Shown: positions 1-7,603 of the stretch, piece by piece
Position numbering within the stretch: position 1 is the stretch's first letter
Layout of the letters: every line of letters begins with the position of its first letter
NCBI RefSeq assembly: GCF_013184745.1
Contig: NZ_JAATVU010000033.1
Span: 1 to 62,892, forward strand
Reading direction: 5' to 3'
DNA length: 62,892 nt
Origin: Mangrovicoccus sp. HB161399
GTDB taxonomy: Bacteria > Pseudomonadota > Alphaproteobacteria > Rhodobacterales > Rhodobacteraceae
The notes under the pieces: generated by a model
Databases searched by the model: none
What the model saw: the letters and a program-made list of their open reading frames with translations, nothing else
Told to the model about the DNA's origin: nothing
Made by a program: the position numbers and the translations under genes

Positions 1-1
1 C

Positions 2-982
2 TTCTCGGCGGTCTCGGGCTCGTCGGTCGCCACCGCCGTGACGCTCGGCAAGGTCGCCCTGCCGGAGATGAAGCGCCTCGGCTATGCCGACAGCCTCGCC
101 ACCGGCTCGGTCGCGGCGGGCGGCACGCTCGGCTTCCTGATCCCGCCCTCGACCGGCTTCGTGCTCTACGCGATCCTGACCGAGGAATCGATCGGACGGC
201 TGTTCATGGCGGGCATCCTGCCGGGCATCCTGCTGGCCGCGCTCTTCATGGGCGTGATCTGGCTGGTCGCGACGCTGAACCCCGCGGCCGGGCCGCAGGG
301 GCCGGTCTTCACCTGGGCCGAGCGCATCCGCGTGTCCTCCGAGGCCTGGCCGCTCTTCGGCGTGATCCTGGTCTCGATCGGCGGCATCTACCTGGGCGTC
401 TTCACCCCGGTGGAGGCCTCCGGCATCGGCGCCGGGCTGGTGATCCTGATGGCGCTGGTGCAGCGGCGGCTGGGCTGGGCGGGGTTCAAGGCGGCCGTGC
501 TCGACACGCTGAAGACCTCGGCGATGCTCTACATGGTGGTGATCGGCGCCAACGTGCTGAACCCGTTCCTGGCGATCACCCATATCCCGGCGACCCTCGG
601 CGCCGAGCTGCAGACGCTGGGCCTCGGCCCCTACGGCACGCTCGCGGTGATCCTGCTGGCCTATGTCGTGCTGGGGATGTTCATGGACGGGCTGTCGATG
701 CTGGTCATCACCATCCCGATCGTCTTCCCGGTCATCACCGGCTTCGGCTTCGACCCGGTCTGGTTCGGCGTGGTGGCCGTGATCGTGATCGAGATGGGGA
801 TGATCACGCCGCCGGTGGGCATGAACGTCTTCGTGGTGCGCGGCGTGGCCGGGCCGGAGGTGGCCCTGACGACGGTGTTCCGGGGCGTGACGCCGTTCCT
901 GCTGGCGATGGTCCTCGGACTGCTGCTGATCATCGCCTTCCCCGCCATCGCGACCTTCATCCCGGACACGATGTTCGGCTGA
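2..982 (+). CDS. dctM: TRAP transporter large permease, DctM type (5' end outside the window)
   Basis: This is the last 326 residues of an inner-membrane TRAP permease; the reading frame is already open at base 2, so the start lies upstream of the window. The family usually has about 430 residues, so roughly the first 100 are missing. DctM forms the ion-coupled translocation channel with a small DctQ subunit and a periplasmic DctP receptor, importing organic acids or related solutes. Visible family signs are the opening FSAVSGSSVATAV segment, the GFLIPPS motif and repeated long hydrophobic helices up to the C-terminal FPAIATF stretch. The substrate cannot be told without DctP, which must lie outside the window. 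A hairpin terminator follows at 1022. The family call is firm. Confidence 0.93.
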   Translation, partial: FSAVSGSSVATAVTLGKVALPEMKRLGYADSLATGSVAAGGTLGFLIPPSTGFVLYAILTEESIGRLFMAGILPGILLAALFMGVIWLVATLNPAAGPQGPVFTWAERIRVSSEAWPLFGVILVSIGGIYLGVFTPVEASGIGAGLVILMALVQRRLGWAGFKAAVLDTLKTSAMLYMVVIGANVLNPFLAITHIPATLGAELQTLGLGPYGTLAVILLAYVVLGMFMDGLSMLVITIPIVFPVITGFGFDPVWFGVVAVIVIEMGMITPPVGMNVFVVRGVAGPEVALTTVFRGVTPFLLAMVLGLLLIIAFPAIATFIPDTMFG

Positions 983-1021
983 CGGCATCCCGGCGGGCGC
1001 GGAAACCCGCCGGACACTCCA

Positions 1022-1052
1022 GCCCCGCCAGGTGATCCCGGCGGGGCCCTTT
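1022..1052. terminator. Hairpin terminator behind dctM
   Basis: A perfect 8-bp stem (1022-1029 GCCCCGCC with 1040-1047 GGCGGGGC) encloses a 10-nt loop and is followed on the plus strand by CCCTTT. It sits between the end of dctM and the end of the convergent tautomerase remnant, so it may serve both directions. Confidence 0.7.
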
Positions 1053-1056
1053 CAAA

Positions 1057-1302
1057 TCACAGCTCGCCGCCGAGGAACTGCGCCTTTCCCGAGCCGAAGG
1101 ACCAGCCGCTCTCGGAGGCCGTCACCATGTTGATCATCAGGTCGCCCTGCGGCAGGCCGCAATCCGCTTCGAGCCGGTCGGCCGCCAGCCGGAAGAAGGC
1201 CCTGCGGCTGGCCAGCGTCCTCGGGAGCCGGGCGATCGGCACCGTGATTGCCTTTGCGGTCCGCGGTCGGCTCTGCCCCACATCCCCGATGACCATCTGC
1301 AC
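1057..1302 (-). pseudogene. Tautomerase-family protein, C-terminal remnant
   Basis: The 81-residue frame matches the C-terminal half of tautomerase-family proteins (Tautomerase_2 type, about 130 residues), including the GDLMINMV segment and the WSFGSGKAQFL segment that closes these proteins. The N-terminal half, which carries the catalytic proline, is absent. An in-frame TAG lies two codons before the first possible GTG start, and I could not find the missing half in another frame upstream. I read it as a decaying gene fragment. An expressed short protein is possible but would lack the catalytic residue. Confidence 0.5.
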
Positions 1303-1615
1303 CGGCTAAGGTGCGGTGATGTTCCGAAAGCGGCTGCATTGCCCGCGGCCTGACCACCTTTTCCAGAACAGGCCGGAACCGCCGCGACGGGCGACCTGCG
1401 GCGGTCCCATGGCTCCATCCGGCACGGCGGCAGGCCGAGGAAAACAGGCGGACGCTCCACCCCGCCCCCGGCGATACGCCCGGCTGAGTGTCCTGTGCTT
1501 TCTGACGCCGGAACGCCCGGGCGCATCCTGCCTGTTGGCGCGCGAGCCTCCGGCTTTGCAGCCCGAAGGCTGTCGCTCCGAGGTCACGCGCGGCGCGGGC
1601 CTGCGTTGCGCGCGG
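1303..1615. other. Gap without a recognisable gene
   Basis: Between the tautomerase remnant and the small lipoprotein gene I see no frame with family resemblance or a convincing ribosome binding site. The long plus-strand frame crossing it is the antisense of genes downstream. It may be eroded coding sequence. Confidence 0.4.
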
Positions 1616-1915
1616 TCAGCACTCGCCCGGAGACAGCATCGTCACCGAGGTCACGCGGCCGCGCGACCTTCCGATGCGCGTGCAGCGGCCGCTGCGCGGC
1701 TCCGACCAGTAGCTCGTGGCCCCGCGCGCGCGCACGCTCTCGTAGCCAAGCGCCCGCATCTGGTCGATGGCAGGGTTGTAGGACATGCCCAGCAATCCCG
1801 AGAGGTCGGCGGAGGTCAGGGGCGCGGTCGGAACGGCCGTGCCCCGGGGGCCGCCGCATCCGGCGGCCAGAACAAGAAGCAGGACGGCGGGCAGGCTCCT
1901 CCGGATCGGCATCAT
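1616..1915 (-). CDS. Small putative lipoprotein
   Basis: A 99-residue protein with a basic N-terminus, a hydrophobic run and a clear lipobox (LAAGC), so it should be lipidated and held at the cell envelope. The mature part carries an SADLSGLLGM segment, a segment around YESVRARG, an SYWSEPRSGRCTRI segment and a terminal cysteine. The two mature cysteines near the end could form a disulfide. The start was chosen because AAAGGA lies 5 and 8 bases before two consecutive ATG codons (1915 and 1912). I do not recognise a named family. Gene length, lipobox and ribosome binding site make it a real gene. Confidence 0.65.
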   Translation of the reverse strand: MMPIRRSLPAVLLLVLAAGCGGPRGTAVPTAPLTSADLSGLLGMSYNPAIDQMRALGYESVRARGATSYWSEPRSGRCTRIGRSRGRVTSVTMLSPGEC

Positions 1916-1999
1916 GTGGGTCCTTTCGGTCTGAGATCCCGTCATGTCCTTCTTGTGGCACGAGGCGGGCGGGCCCGCACGCGGAAAAACCGGCCGGGA

Positions 2000-3202
2000 T
2001 CAGGCGGCGCTCCCGGCCGCCACCACCCCGCGCCGGCGAAGCGCAACCCACAGCGCCAGCGCCGCGGTGCCGGGAAGGAGGATGCCGAGGCTCATCGGCA
2101 GGGCGCTCCCGCTCCCTGCCAGGGCGACGCCGCTGGAGACCACGAACGCGATGGCGAACTGCACCGCGCCGAGCAGCGCCGACCCCATGCCCGCTCCGCC
2201 GCCGCTTGCCGCCATGGTGATCGACATCGCATTGGCGGAGAGCAGCCCGACCATGCCGATGGCCACCCAGAGCGGAAGCAGCACCAGCCAGAGCGGCCCG
2301 CCGGACGACACTGCCGCCAGCACGGCTGCGGCTGCAACGAAGACCGGGAGCCCGGCATCGACGATCCGCTGCGGCTCATGCCGGTTCAGGAGCCAGCTGT
2401 TCACCTGCCCGAAGATGACCAGCGCCGCGGCCACGAGGCCGAAGAGCACGCCATAGGCGGTGCTGCCGAGGCCGAACACCCCCTGGAACACGCCCGAGGA
2501 ACCGGTGATGAACGCGAACATGGCGCCCTGGATCAAGCCCGCGACAAGCGCCGGCAGCAGGAAGGCCCTGCGCCGCAGGAGCATCGCGGCATTGCCGGAG
2601 GCGCCGGCAAAGGGACGCGGCACCCGCTTCCCGGGCGGCAGCGTCTCGGGCAGGACCGCCTGCGCCAGCACAAGGGCCAGCAGGCCCACGGCGACCATGG
2701 CGACGAAGATCGACTGCCAGCCGAACGTGCCGAGCAGCAGCGCGCCGATCGAGGGCGACAAGATCGGACCCAGCGTCATCAGCATCACCAGAACGGTCAT
2801 CATCTTGGCCGCGGCGCGCCCGGCATGCAGGTCGCTGACAACCGCGCGGCCGACCACCATGCCGGCACAGGCGCCGACCGCCTGGAAGAAGCGCAGCGTG
2901 TTGAAGACCGCTATGTCGCGCGTCAGCAGCAGCCCGGCCGAGGTCGCGGTGAACAGCAGCACGCCGGCCAGAAGCGGCCCCTTGCGGCCGAAGCCGTCGA
3001 TCAGCGGCCCCATGAGAAGCTGGCCCACGCAGAGGCCGAGAAAGAACAGCGACAGCGACAGCTCGGCAGCAGACCGCGAAGCGCCGAAGGCATCGGCCAG
3101 ATCGCCCATCGCGGCAAGATACATGTCGGTGGCAATCGGCGGGAATACCGCGAGCAGGGCCAGCACGGCCGTCACCGCCCAGATCGGACGTGATTTTTCC
3201 AT
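2000..3202 (-). CDS. Bcr/CflA-type MFS drug efflux transporter
   Basis: A 400-residue inner-membrane exporter of the major facilitator superfamily, drug:H+ antiporter type with twelve helices. Near the N-terminus it has FPPIATDMYLAAMGDLA, typical of the Bcr/CflA group. The loop between helices 2 and 3 has GPLIDGFGRKGPLLAG, the usual MFS signature, and LGPILSPSIG is the motif C region. The start at 3202 has GGGAAGGG about ten bases upstream; longer frames lack a comparable site. It is divergent from a TetR regulator with a palindrome between them, so it is probably the regulated target. Substrate unknown; chloramphenicol- or bicyclomycin-like compounds are only a family guess. Confidence 0.88.
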   Translation of the reverse strand: MEKSRPIWAVTAVLALLAVFPPIATDMYLAAMGDLADAFGASRSAAELSLSLFFLGLCVGQLLMGPLIDGFGRKGPLLAGVLLFTATSAGLLLTRDIAVFNTLRFFQAVGACAGMVVGRAVVSDLHAGRAAAKMMTVLVMLMTLGPILSPSIGALLLGTFGWQSIFVAMVAVGLLALVLAQAVLPETLPPGKRVPRPFAGASGNAAMLLRRRAFLLPALVAGLIQGAMFAFITGSSGVFQGVFGLGSTAYGVLFGLVAAALVIFGQVNSWLLNRHEPQRIVDAGLPVFVAAAAVLAAVSSGGPLWLVLLPLWVAIGMVGLLSANAMSITMAASGGGAGMGSALLGAVQFAIAFVVSSGVALAGSGSALPMSLGILLPGTAALALWVALRRRGVVAAGSAA

Positions 3203-3273
3203 GGAAACCCTTCCCTGAAAAATGTGAACAGGACTGGGGCGGCGCTGTGGCCGCCACTTGCCGGAGCATTTAG

Positions 3274-3287
3274 TAGACCATAGTCTA
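3274..3287. promoter_or_regulatory. Candidate TetR operator
   Basis: TAGACCATAGTCTA is a palindrome with 5-bp arms (TAGAC/GTCTA) around CATA, centred between the divergent exporter and TetR genes. TAGAC-N4-GTCTA is a common shape for TetR-family operators. A second, imperfect palindrome (CATGTGC/GCACGTG, one mismatch) lies at 3304-3317. Confidence 0.6.
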
Positions 3288-3332
3288 TTTACCAGCGGCA
3301 AAACATGTGCGCACGTGAACAGGGGGATGTGC

Positions 3333-3911
3333 ATGGCAACCGGAACAGTCCCGCCCGGCCGGCCGCGCGACGAGAAGGTGGGGGCCGCGCTGAAATCGGC
3401 GGCGCTGCGGCTCGTGCGCGAGAGGGGCTATCAGAACGTCCCGGTCGCAGCGATCCTGAAGGAAGCCGGGGTCGCCCGGCAGTCGCTCTACAACCGCTGG
3501 AACACCAAGGCCGACCTGGTGATGGAGGCGTTCTTCGAGGATGCCGGGACGCGCGTGGCCCCGCCGGCTGCCGGGCAGGGCCGGTCCGGGCGGGACGAGC
3601 TGGAACGGTTCCTGAACGAGGTCTTTGACCATCTCGCGGCCGAGGACGGCACGCTGCGCAGCCTGATCGCCGCGGCCCAGTCGGACCCCGAGTTCTGCCG
3701 GATGTTCCGCGAGCGCTTCGTGCTGCCGCGCGAGGCCCTGGCGGTCGCCTTCCTCGCCGAGGCGCAGCGCCTGGGCGAGCTGCCCGCAGGGCGCGATCCG
3801 GAGATCATGGCCGCCTTTCTGCACGGCGCCTTCTGGTACCGGCTGCTCAGCGGCCAGCCGCTGGGCCCGGAACTGGCCCGCGCCATCGCCGGCGGAATCT
3901 TCGGCCCCTGA
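3333..3911 (+). CDS. TetR/AcrR-family transcriptional regulator
   Basis: A 192-residue repressor. The N-terminal helix-turn-helix spans about residues 15-60 (ALKSAALRLVRERG then VAAILKEAGVARQSLYNRW, the TetR recognition helix pattern), followed by a ligand-binding helical domain. The start at 3333 is preferred because AGGGG sits about eight bases upstream, while the ATG at 3327 abuts that sequence. It is divergent from the Bcr/CflA exporter, with a palindrome at 3274-3287, so it most likely represses the exporter and itself until a drug-like ligand binds. The ligand is unknown. Confidence 0.9.
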   Translation: MATGTVPPGRPRDEKVGAALKSAALRLVRERGYQNVPVAAILKEAGVARQSLYNRWNTKADLVMEAFFEDAGTRVAPPAAGQGRSGRDELERFLNEVFDHLAAEDGTLRSLIAAAQSDPEFCRMFRERFVLPREALAVAFLAEAQRLGELPAGRDPEIMAAFLHGAFWYRLLSGQPLGPELARAIAGGIFGP

Positions 3912-3925
3912 GCGCGGGGCGCCGG

Positions 3926-3990
3926 CCGGACCGGCGGCACCTGCGGGGGACAGGAGGCGCCGCCGGTCCGGGACCCCCGCGAGGCGGGGG
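3926..3990. terminator. Double hairpin between convergent genes
   Basis: A perfect 13-bp stem (3926-3938 with 3959-3971) is followed at once by a second perfect 7-bp stem (3974-3980 CCCCCGC with 3984-3990) around a GAG loop. They fill the gap between the TetR gene and the convergent periplasmic sensor gene. There is no U-tract, but the position fits a bidirectional termination region. Confidence 0.55.
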
Positions 3991-4000
3991 CATCCCTGTC

Positions 4001-4408
4001 TCAGCCGTCCTTCGCGGCTTCGGCTTCCAGCGTGTCGAGCACCATGTGCTGCGCGCCTTCGAGAAGCGCATCGACGCTGGCGCGGAAGCTGGCCATTGCC
4101 GCCTCGGTCGCCGCCCGGTCGAAGGGCTCCGCGGTGCCTGCCGCCACGACCCCGGCCCGCGCCTCGGCAGCGGCATGCAGCAGCGGCATCAGGCTGTCGC
4201 GCTGCGCCCCGAGCGCGTCGCGCAGGGCGCGCCGGACTGGCGGAGGGTAGAAGGCCGCGGTCCCGGCATCGCCGAGCAGCTCGGATTGCAGGCTGCGGAA
4301 CCGCAGCACCGCGCCCAGGGTCACGGCATTGCCGAGAAGCGACAGTACCAGCACGCAGACCAGCACCAGCCGGCCGCGGCGCAGGCGCATTGCCCGGCGG
4401 ACCATCAC
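4001..4408 (-). CDS. Periplasmic heavy-metal-sensor-like membrane protein
   Basis: A 135-residue protein with an arginine-rich start, one membrane helix (about residues 15-35), then a periplasmic, mostly helical domain containing PPPVRRALRDAL and LMPLLHAAAEARAGV. This layout is that of the small periplasmic heavy-metal-sensor or Spy/CnrX-like proteins encoded behind ECF sigma factors in alphaproteobacteria. It overlaps the gene before it by 4 bp (ATGA) and is the last gene of the sigma operon. It probably senses a periplasmic signal and controls release of the sigma factor through the small membrane protein upstream. Metal ligands are not obvious, so the metal role is a family inference. Confidence 0.65.
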   Translation of the reverse strand: MMVRRAMRLRRGRLVLVCVLVLSLLGNAVTLGAVLRFRSLQSELLGDAGTAAFYPPPVRRALRDALGAQRDSLMPLLHAAAEARAGVVAAGTAEPFDRAATEAAMASFRASVDALLEGAQHMVLDTLEAEAAKDG

Positions 4409-4740
4409 AGCCCTCCCAGCGCGGAGGCCAGGTCCCGCAGCGCGAAGATCACCAGCAGCTCGTCGCCCGCCAGCCGCGGCAGCAGCGCATAGCCCAGCCC
4501 GGCCCCGAGCAGCAGCAGCCCGCCCAGCCCGGCCGCCCAGGGCAGCGGCTCATGGGCCAGCTCGCGCGCGGGGAGTCCGGCCCCCTGCCCCGCGCCGCCG
4601 TCGCCGAGCGCGCTCATCACCGACCGCGACAGCAGCGCCACGTCGCTGTCGCCGGGCTCCCGCAGCATCCCTGCCAGGGCCCTGTCGAAAGTGTCGTCTT
4701 CCTCCGTGTCCATCCGACCGCCTTTCCGATCCTGCGTCAT
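4405..4740 (-). CDS. Small membrane protein, probable anti-sigma factor
   Basis: A 111-residue protein with an acidic, soluble N-terminus (residues 10-65) and one or two hydrophobic segments near the C-terminus (PWAAGLGGLLLLGAGLGYALL and LLVIFALRDLASAL). It lies between an ECF sigma gene and a periplasmic sensor gene, overlapping both by 4 bp, so the three are translationally coupled. A cytoplasmic N-terminus plus a membrane anchor in that position suggests an anti-sigma factor, but no zinc-binding anti-sigma motif is visible. The second methionine (4713) has a better placed AAAGG and could be the true start. Confidence 0.6.
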   Translation of the reverse strand: MTQDRKGGRMDTEEDDTFDRALAGMLREPGDSDVALLSRSVMSALGDGGAGQGAGLPARELAHEPLPWAAGLGGLLLLGAGLGYALLPRLAGDELLVIFALRDLASALGGL

Positions 4741-5297
4741 GTCCGGTCCTCCCCGTCCACCATCTGTCTCAATGCCGCCCGTGCCCGCACCAGCAGCTGT
4801 TCCGCCGCGCCCGTGCTGACCGAGAGCGCCGCCGCGATTTCCGCCGTGGACAGCTCTCCGGCCGCCTTCAGCAGGATCGCCCTGCGCTGCCGCTCGGGCA
4901 GCAGGGCGATTGCGCCGCGCACCCGGTCCAGCTGCTGGCGTGCCGCCAGCCCGCCTTCGGCGCCGGGGGTGACGTCCTCCGGCTCGGGCATGTCCTCCAG
5001 CCCGACGAAGCGGCGGAAGCGCGTCCGCCGGTTATGGTCGATGCAGAGATTGACCGCCATCCGGTAGAGCCAGGTCGAGACCGCGCCCTTGGCGGGGTCG
5101 TATTTCCCGGCATGTTTCCATGCGCGCAGGAACAGCTCCTGCGCGACGTCTTCCGCCTCGCCCGGCTGGTGCAGCGCGCCCGCCATGTAGCGCCGCAGCC
5201 CCGGCCCGTAGAGGGCGATCAGGCGCATCAGGGCCTGGCGCTCGCCCCGGGCCAGCGCCGCCATGATCTCCCTCGGTTCCTCCGCGGCTGCCGTCAT
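4737..5297 (-). CDS. ECF-type RNA polymerase sigma factor
   Basis: A 186-residue group 4 sigma factor. Region 2 covers about residues 20-90, with EAEDVAQELFLRAWKHAGKYDP and WLYRMAVNLCIDHNRR; a short linker follows; region 4 covers about 125-180, with LPERQRRAILLKAAGELSTAEIAAAL and GAAEQLLVRARAALR. It directs RNA polymerase to a small regulon, probably including its own operon. The ATG at 5297 has AGGGGA about eight bases upstream, which excludes the longer frame. A large hairpin lies just ahead of that ribosome binding site. The signal is unknown; the neighbouring sensor suggests an envelope or metal stress. Confidence 0.92.
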   Translation of the reverse strand: MTAAAEEPREIMAALARGERQALMRLIALYGPGLRRYMAGALHQPGEAEDVAQELFLRAWKHAGKYDPAKGAVSTWLYRMAVNLCIDHNRRTRFRRFVGLEDMPEPEDVTPGAEGGLAARQQLDRVRGAIALLPERQRRAILLKAAGELSTAEIAAALSVSTGAAEQLLVRARAALRQMVDGEDRT

Positions 5298-5309
5298 GCA
5301 TCCGTCCCC

Positions 5310-5349
5310 TGCCGCACCCGGCGCCCCTTGCGGGGGACCGGGTGCGGCA
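5310..5349. terminator. Strong hairpin just upstream of the sigma gene
   Basis: A 12-bp perfect stem (5310-5321 with 5338-5349) with an inner CCCC/GGGG stem lies between the 97-residue secreted protein gene and the sigma gene, ending a few bases before the sigma ribosome binding site. No U-tract follows. It may be a partial terminator or attenuator that lowers sigma expression relative to the upstream genes. Confidence 0.5.
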
Positions 5350-5367
5350 GTCATTCCCGGCCCGGGT

Positions 5368-5661
5368 TCAGCGCGAGATCTGCTTGACCCGGCCGGTCGT
5401 CTGGCCGTTCGGACCGGTGCCGCTGACCGAGGTGGTCACGCCGGTGCTGTCTGCCGTGCGCAGCCGCGTCTTCGACGCGCTCTGGCCGCCCGCGGTCGTC
5501 GCGGTCGTGCTTTTCTCGCAGGCCGCGACGCCGTTGCCGCGGATGCAGTCGCGGTCGCTGGCGATAACGCCGCCATTGTCGAGCGTGACCGTGGTCGACT
5601 GCGCGAAAGCGGCGCCGCCCGCTGCAGCTGCCAGGACGAGGGAGAGTGCGATGGTCTTCAT
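5368..5661 (-). CDS. Small secreted protein of unknown function
   Basis: A 97-residue protein with a clear Sec signal peptide (MKTIALSLVLAAAAGGAAFA, cleavage after AFA). The mature part of about 77 residues is rich in Thr, Ser and Gly, has two cysteines (DRDC and AACEK, probably a disulfide) and ends in a repetitive TTSVSGTGPNG-like stretch. No named family recognised. It lies between the EF-hand protein and the ECF sigma operon on the same strand, so it is probably a target or partner of that system. Confidence 0.7.
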   Translation of the reverse strand: MKTIALSLVLAAAAGGAAFAQSTTVTLDNGGVIASDRDCIRGNGVAACEKSTTATTAGGQSASKTRLRTADSTGVTTSVSGTGPNGQTTGRVKQISR

Positions 5662-5698
5662 GGAAAAGTCCTTTCGGAAGGGGAGGTTGAAAAAGGGA

Positions 5699-6094
5699 TC
5701 AGCCCTGGATGCGGGCCATGGCGGCGGAGACGCGCTGCAATTCCCTCGCGCCCAGCACGCCGTCATTGTTGCGGTCGGACCGCTGGAACCCCTGGGCACC
5801 CTGCAGGAACTCGGCCTCGGTAACCGCGCCATCGCCGTCGGCGTCGCGGCTCATCACCCGCGACCCGTCGGCCTTGCGGCCATGGCTGGCGGCCAGTGCC
5901 GCGAGCTCCGCCTGGGTGACCGCGCCGTCGCCGTCGGCATCCATGGACGCGAAGGCATCCTTCTGCGCCGCGGTGAATTCCTCGCGCGACAGCACCCCGT
6001 CGCCATTGGCGTCGTAGACGCCGATCAGGTTCGATTGCGCGAAGGCCGGCGCGCCCAGAAGAAGAACGGAAAGGGCCAGCGGTTTCAGCTTCAT
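5699..6094 (-). CDS. Secreted EF-hand calcium-binding protein
   Basis: A 131-residue exported protein: signal peptide to about residue 20 (ending PAFAQ), then four EF-hand calcium loops, DANGDGVLSREE, DADGDGAVTQAE, DADGDGAVTEAE and DRNNDGVLGARE. All keep Asp or Asn at positions 1, 3 and 5, Gly at 6 and Glu at 12, so all four should bind Ca2+. The start at 6094 is preferred over an upstream ATG because GGAG lies six bases away. It heads the minus-strand run leading to the ECF sigma operon. Its role is unknown; calcium buffering or signalling in the periplasm is an inference. Confidence 0.85.
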   Translation of the reverse strand: MKLKPLALSVLLLGAPAFAQSNLIGVYDANGDGVLSREEFTAAQKDAFASMDADGDGAVTQAELAALAASHGRKADGSRVMSRDADGDGAVTEAEFLQGAQGFQRSDRNNDGVLGARELQRVSAAMARIQG

Positions 6095-6165
6095 GACATG
6101 CTCCATGTCTGTCATTGATACCTGCTATACGGCGCCCGGGGCGGCACCCTACGCCCGCAGGCGCA

Positions 6166-6212
6166 TTTTTCCGTCTCCCGGACGGAAAAAATCCCGGCGC
6201 GAAGGCCGGGAT
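6166..6212 (-). terminator. uxuA: Terminator behind uxuA, followed by a second hairpin
   Basis: Read on the minus strand, a perfect 8-bp stem (6205-6212 with 6191-6198, loop of six) is followed directly by TTTTTT (6190-6185), a classical intrinsic terminator for uxuA. The U-tract itself belongs to a second perfect 10-bp hairpin, 6166-6175 TTTTTCCGTC with 6181-6190. Confidence 0.85.
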
Positions 6213-6258
6213 TCCATCAAACCGCTGTCAATGAAGTCTTTTCCAGGCCGACCCGGAT

Positions 6259-7476
6259 TCAGGAAGCTCCGCCAGCCAGAGGATGCTCGAAGGCGCGGCA
6301 GAGACCACGGAGCTCGGCCAGCCCCTTCAGCCGTCCGATCGCCGGATAGCCGGGCTGCGCCTGCCGCCCGATGTCGTCGAGGATGTCCTGGCCGTGGTCG
6401 GGACGCATCGGGATCGAATGGTCGGCCCGCCCGGCACCGGCCCGGCGGCGTTCCTCCGCCACCACGGCCGCAACCATCGCCGCCATGTCTGTATGGCCCG
6501 ACAGGTGGTCGTCCTCAAAGAAGGAGTTCATCACTGCCGTGCCCTCGATCGCGACATTGCGCAGGTGCAGGAAATGCACCCGGTCCGCTAGCGCGCGGAA
6601 GATCGCCACCGGGTCGTTGTCCGGCCGCGCGCCCAGCGACCCGGTGCAGAGCGTCACGCCGTTGGCGCGCAGGTCCACCGCCTGCAGAACCTTCCGGTAC
6701 TGCGCCTCGGTCGACATGATCCGCGGCAGGCCCAGCAGCGGGAAGGGCGGATCGTCGGGATGGCAGCACAGCCGCATTCCCAGTTCCTCCGCCAGCGGCG
6801 CGACCTCGGAGAGGAAATCCACCAGGTTGGCGCGCAGCCGCTCCTCGGAAATGCCGTCATACTCGGCGAGATGGCGGCGCACGTCCTCCAGCGAGAAGCT
6901 CTCCGCCGCGCCGGGCAGGCCGAAGACGACATTCCCGGCCAGCTGACCCTTTCGGGCTTCGGACATCTCCGCGAAGCGGCGCGCGGCCTCCGCCGCCACC
7001 TCTTCGGGGAAATCTTCCGCCGCGCCCCGGCGGGCGAGAATGTGGATGTCGAAAGCCGCGAAATCGGCGAGGTCGAACCGCATGCAGCGGGCGCCCGAGG
7101 GCCGCTCCCAGGCTAGGTCGGTCCGCGTCCAGTCCAGCACCGGCATGAAATTGTAGCAGATCACCTCGATCCCGGCCGCCGAGAGGTGCCGCATCGACGT
7201 CTTCCAGGCCTCCAGATGGTCCTTCCAGCCGCCCTTCTGCTTCTTGATCTCTTCCGACACGGGAAGCGACTCGACCACCTCCCAGGCCAGGCCCGAGGGC
7301 CGGCCGTCGCGGCGCCGCCCGATCTGGGCCTGGCGCGCGGCGATGTCCTGCGGGCTCCAGACCGCCCCGGTGGGCACATGGTGCAGCGCCGAGACCACGC
7401 CCTCCACCCCGGCCTGCATCATGTCGTCGATGCCCACGCGGTCCTGCGGACCGAACCAGCGCCATGTCTGCCGCAT
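6259..7476 (-). CDS. uxuA: Mannonate dehydratase
   Basis: A 405-residue cytoplasmic enzyme that dehydrates D-mannonate to 2-keto-3-deoxygluconate in glucuronate catabolism. Family motifs are present throughout: RWFGPQDRVG at the start, YNFMPVLDWTRTDL, the metal-binding LCCHPDDPPFPLLGLPRI, GSLGARPDND, HLRNV, and IPMRPDHGQ near the C-terminus. The length matches the family (about 390-400). The ATG at 7476 has GGGAGGT about eight bases upstream. It is divergent from a GntR regulator, probably its repressor, and has its own strong terminator. No other uronate genes are in the window. Confidence 0.95.
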   Translation of the reverse strand: MRQTWRWFGPQDRVGIDDMMQAGVEGVVSALHHVPTGAVWSPQDIAARQAQIGRRRDGRPSGLAWEVVESLPVSEEIKKQKGGWKDHLEAWKTSMRHLSAAGIEVICYNFMPVLDWTRTDLAWERPSGARCMRFDLADFAAFDIHILARRGAAEDFPEEVAAEAARRFAEMSEARKGQLAGNVVFGLPGAAESFSLEDVRRHLAEYDGISEERLRANLVDFLSEVAPLAEELGMRLCCHPDDPPFPLLGLPRIMSTEAQYRKVLQAVDLRANGVTLCTGSLGARPDNDPVAIFRALADRVHFLHLRNVAIEGTAVMNSFFEDDHLSGHTDMAAMVAAVVAEERRRAGAGRADHSIPMRPDHGQDILDDIGRQAQPGYPAIGRLKGLAELRGLCRAFEHPLAGGAS

Positions 7477-7566
7477 CGCGGCACCTCCCTTCCGTTCCCG
7501 TCCCGCCGCCGCGAAGGCAGCCCGTCCGGGCACCGAGACTAGCATCCGCCGCCATTGTTGACTAGT

Positions 7567-7581
7567 ATGCCAGTGGGGCAT
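7567..7581. promoter_or_regulatory. Candidate operator between uxuA and the GntR gene
   Basis: ATGCC (7567-7571) and GGCAT (7577-7581) form an inverted repeat just upstream of the GntR gene, in the gap shared with uxuA. GntR-family regulators bind short inverted repeats of this size. An ACTAGT palindrome lies next to it at 7561-7566. The assignment rests on position alone. Confidence 0.35.
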
Positions 7582-7603
7582 GCATTGGATCGGAGAGATG
7601 CGC

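Noticed and set aside
1316-3193. Plus-strand open frame of 625 codons
   Set aside because: Antisense to the lipoprotein and MFS exporter genes; the translation is Arg/Gln/His-rich low-complexity sequence. The minus-strand exporter has clear MFS motifs.
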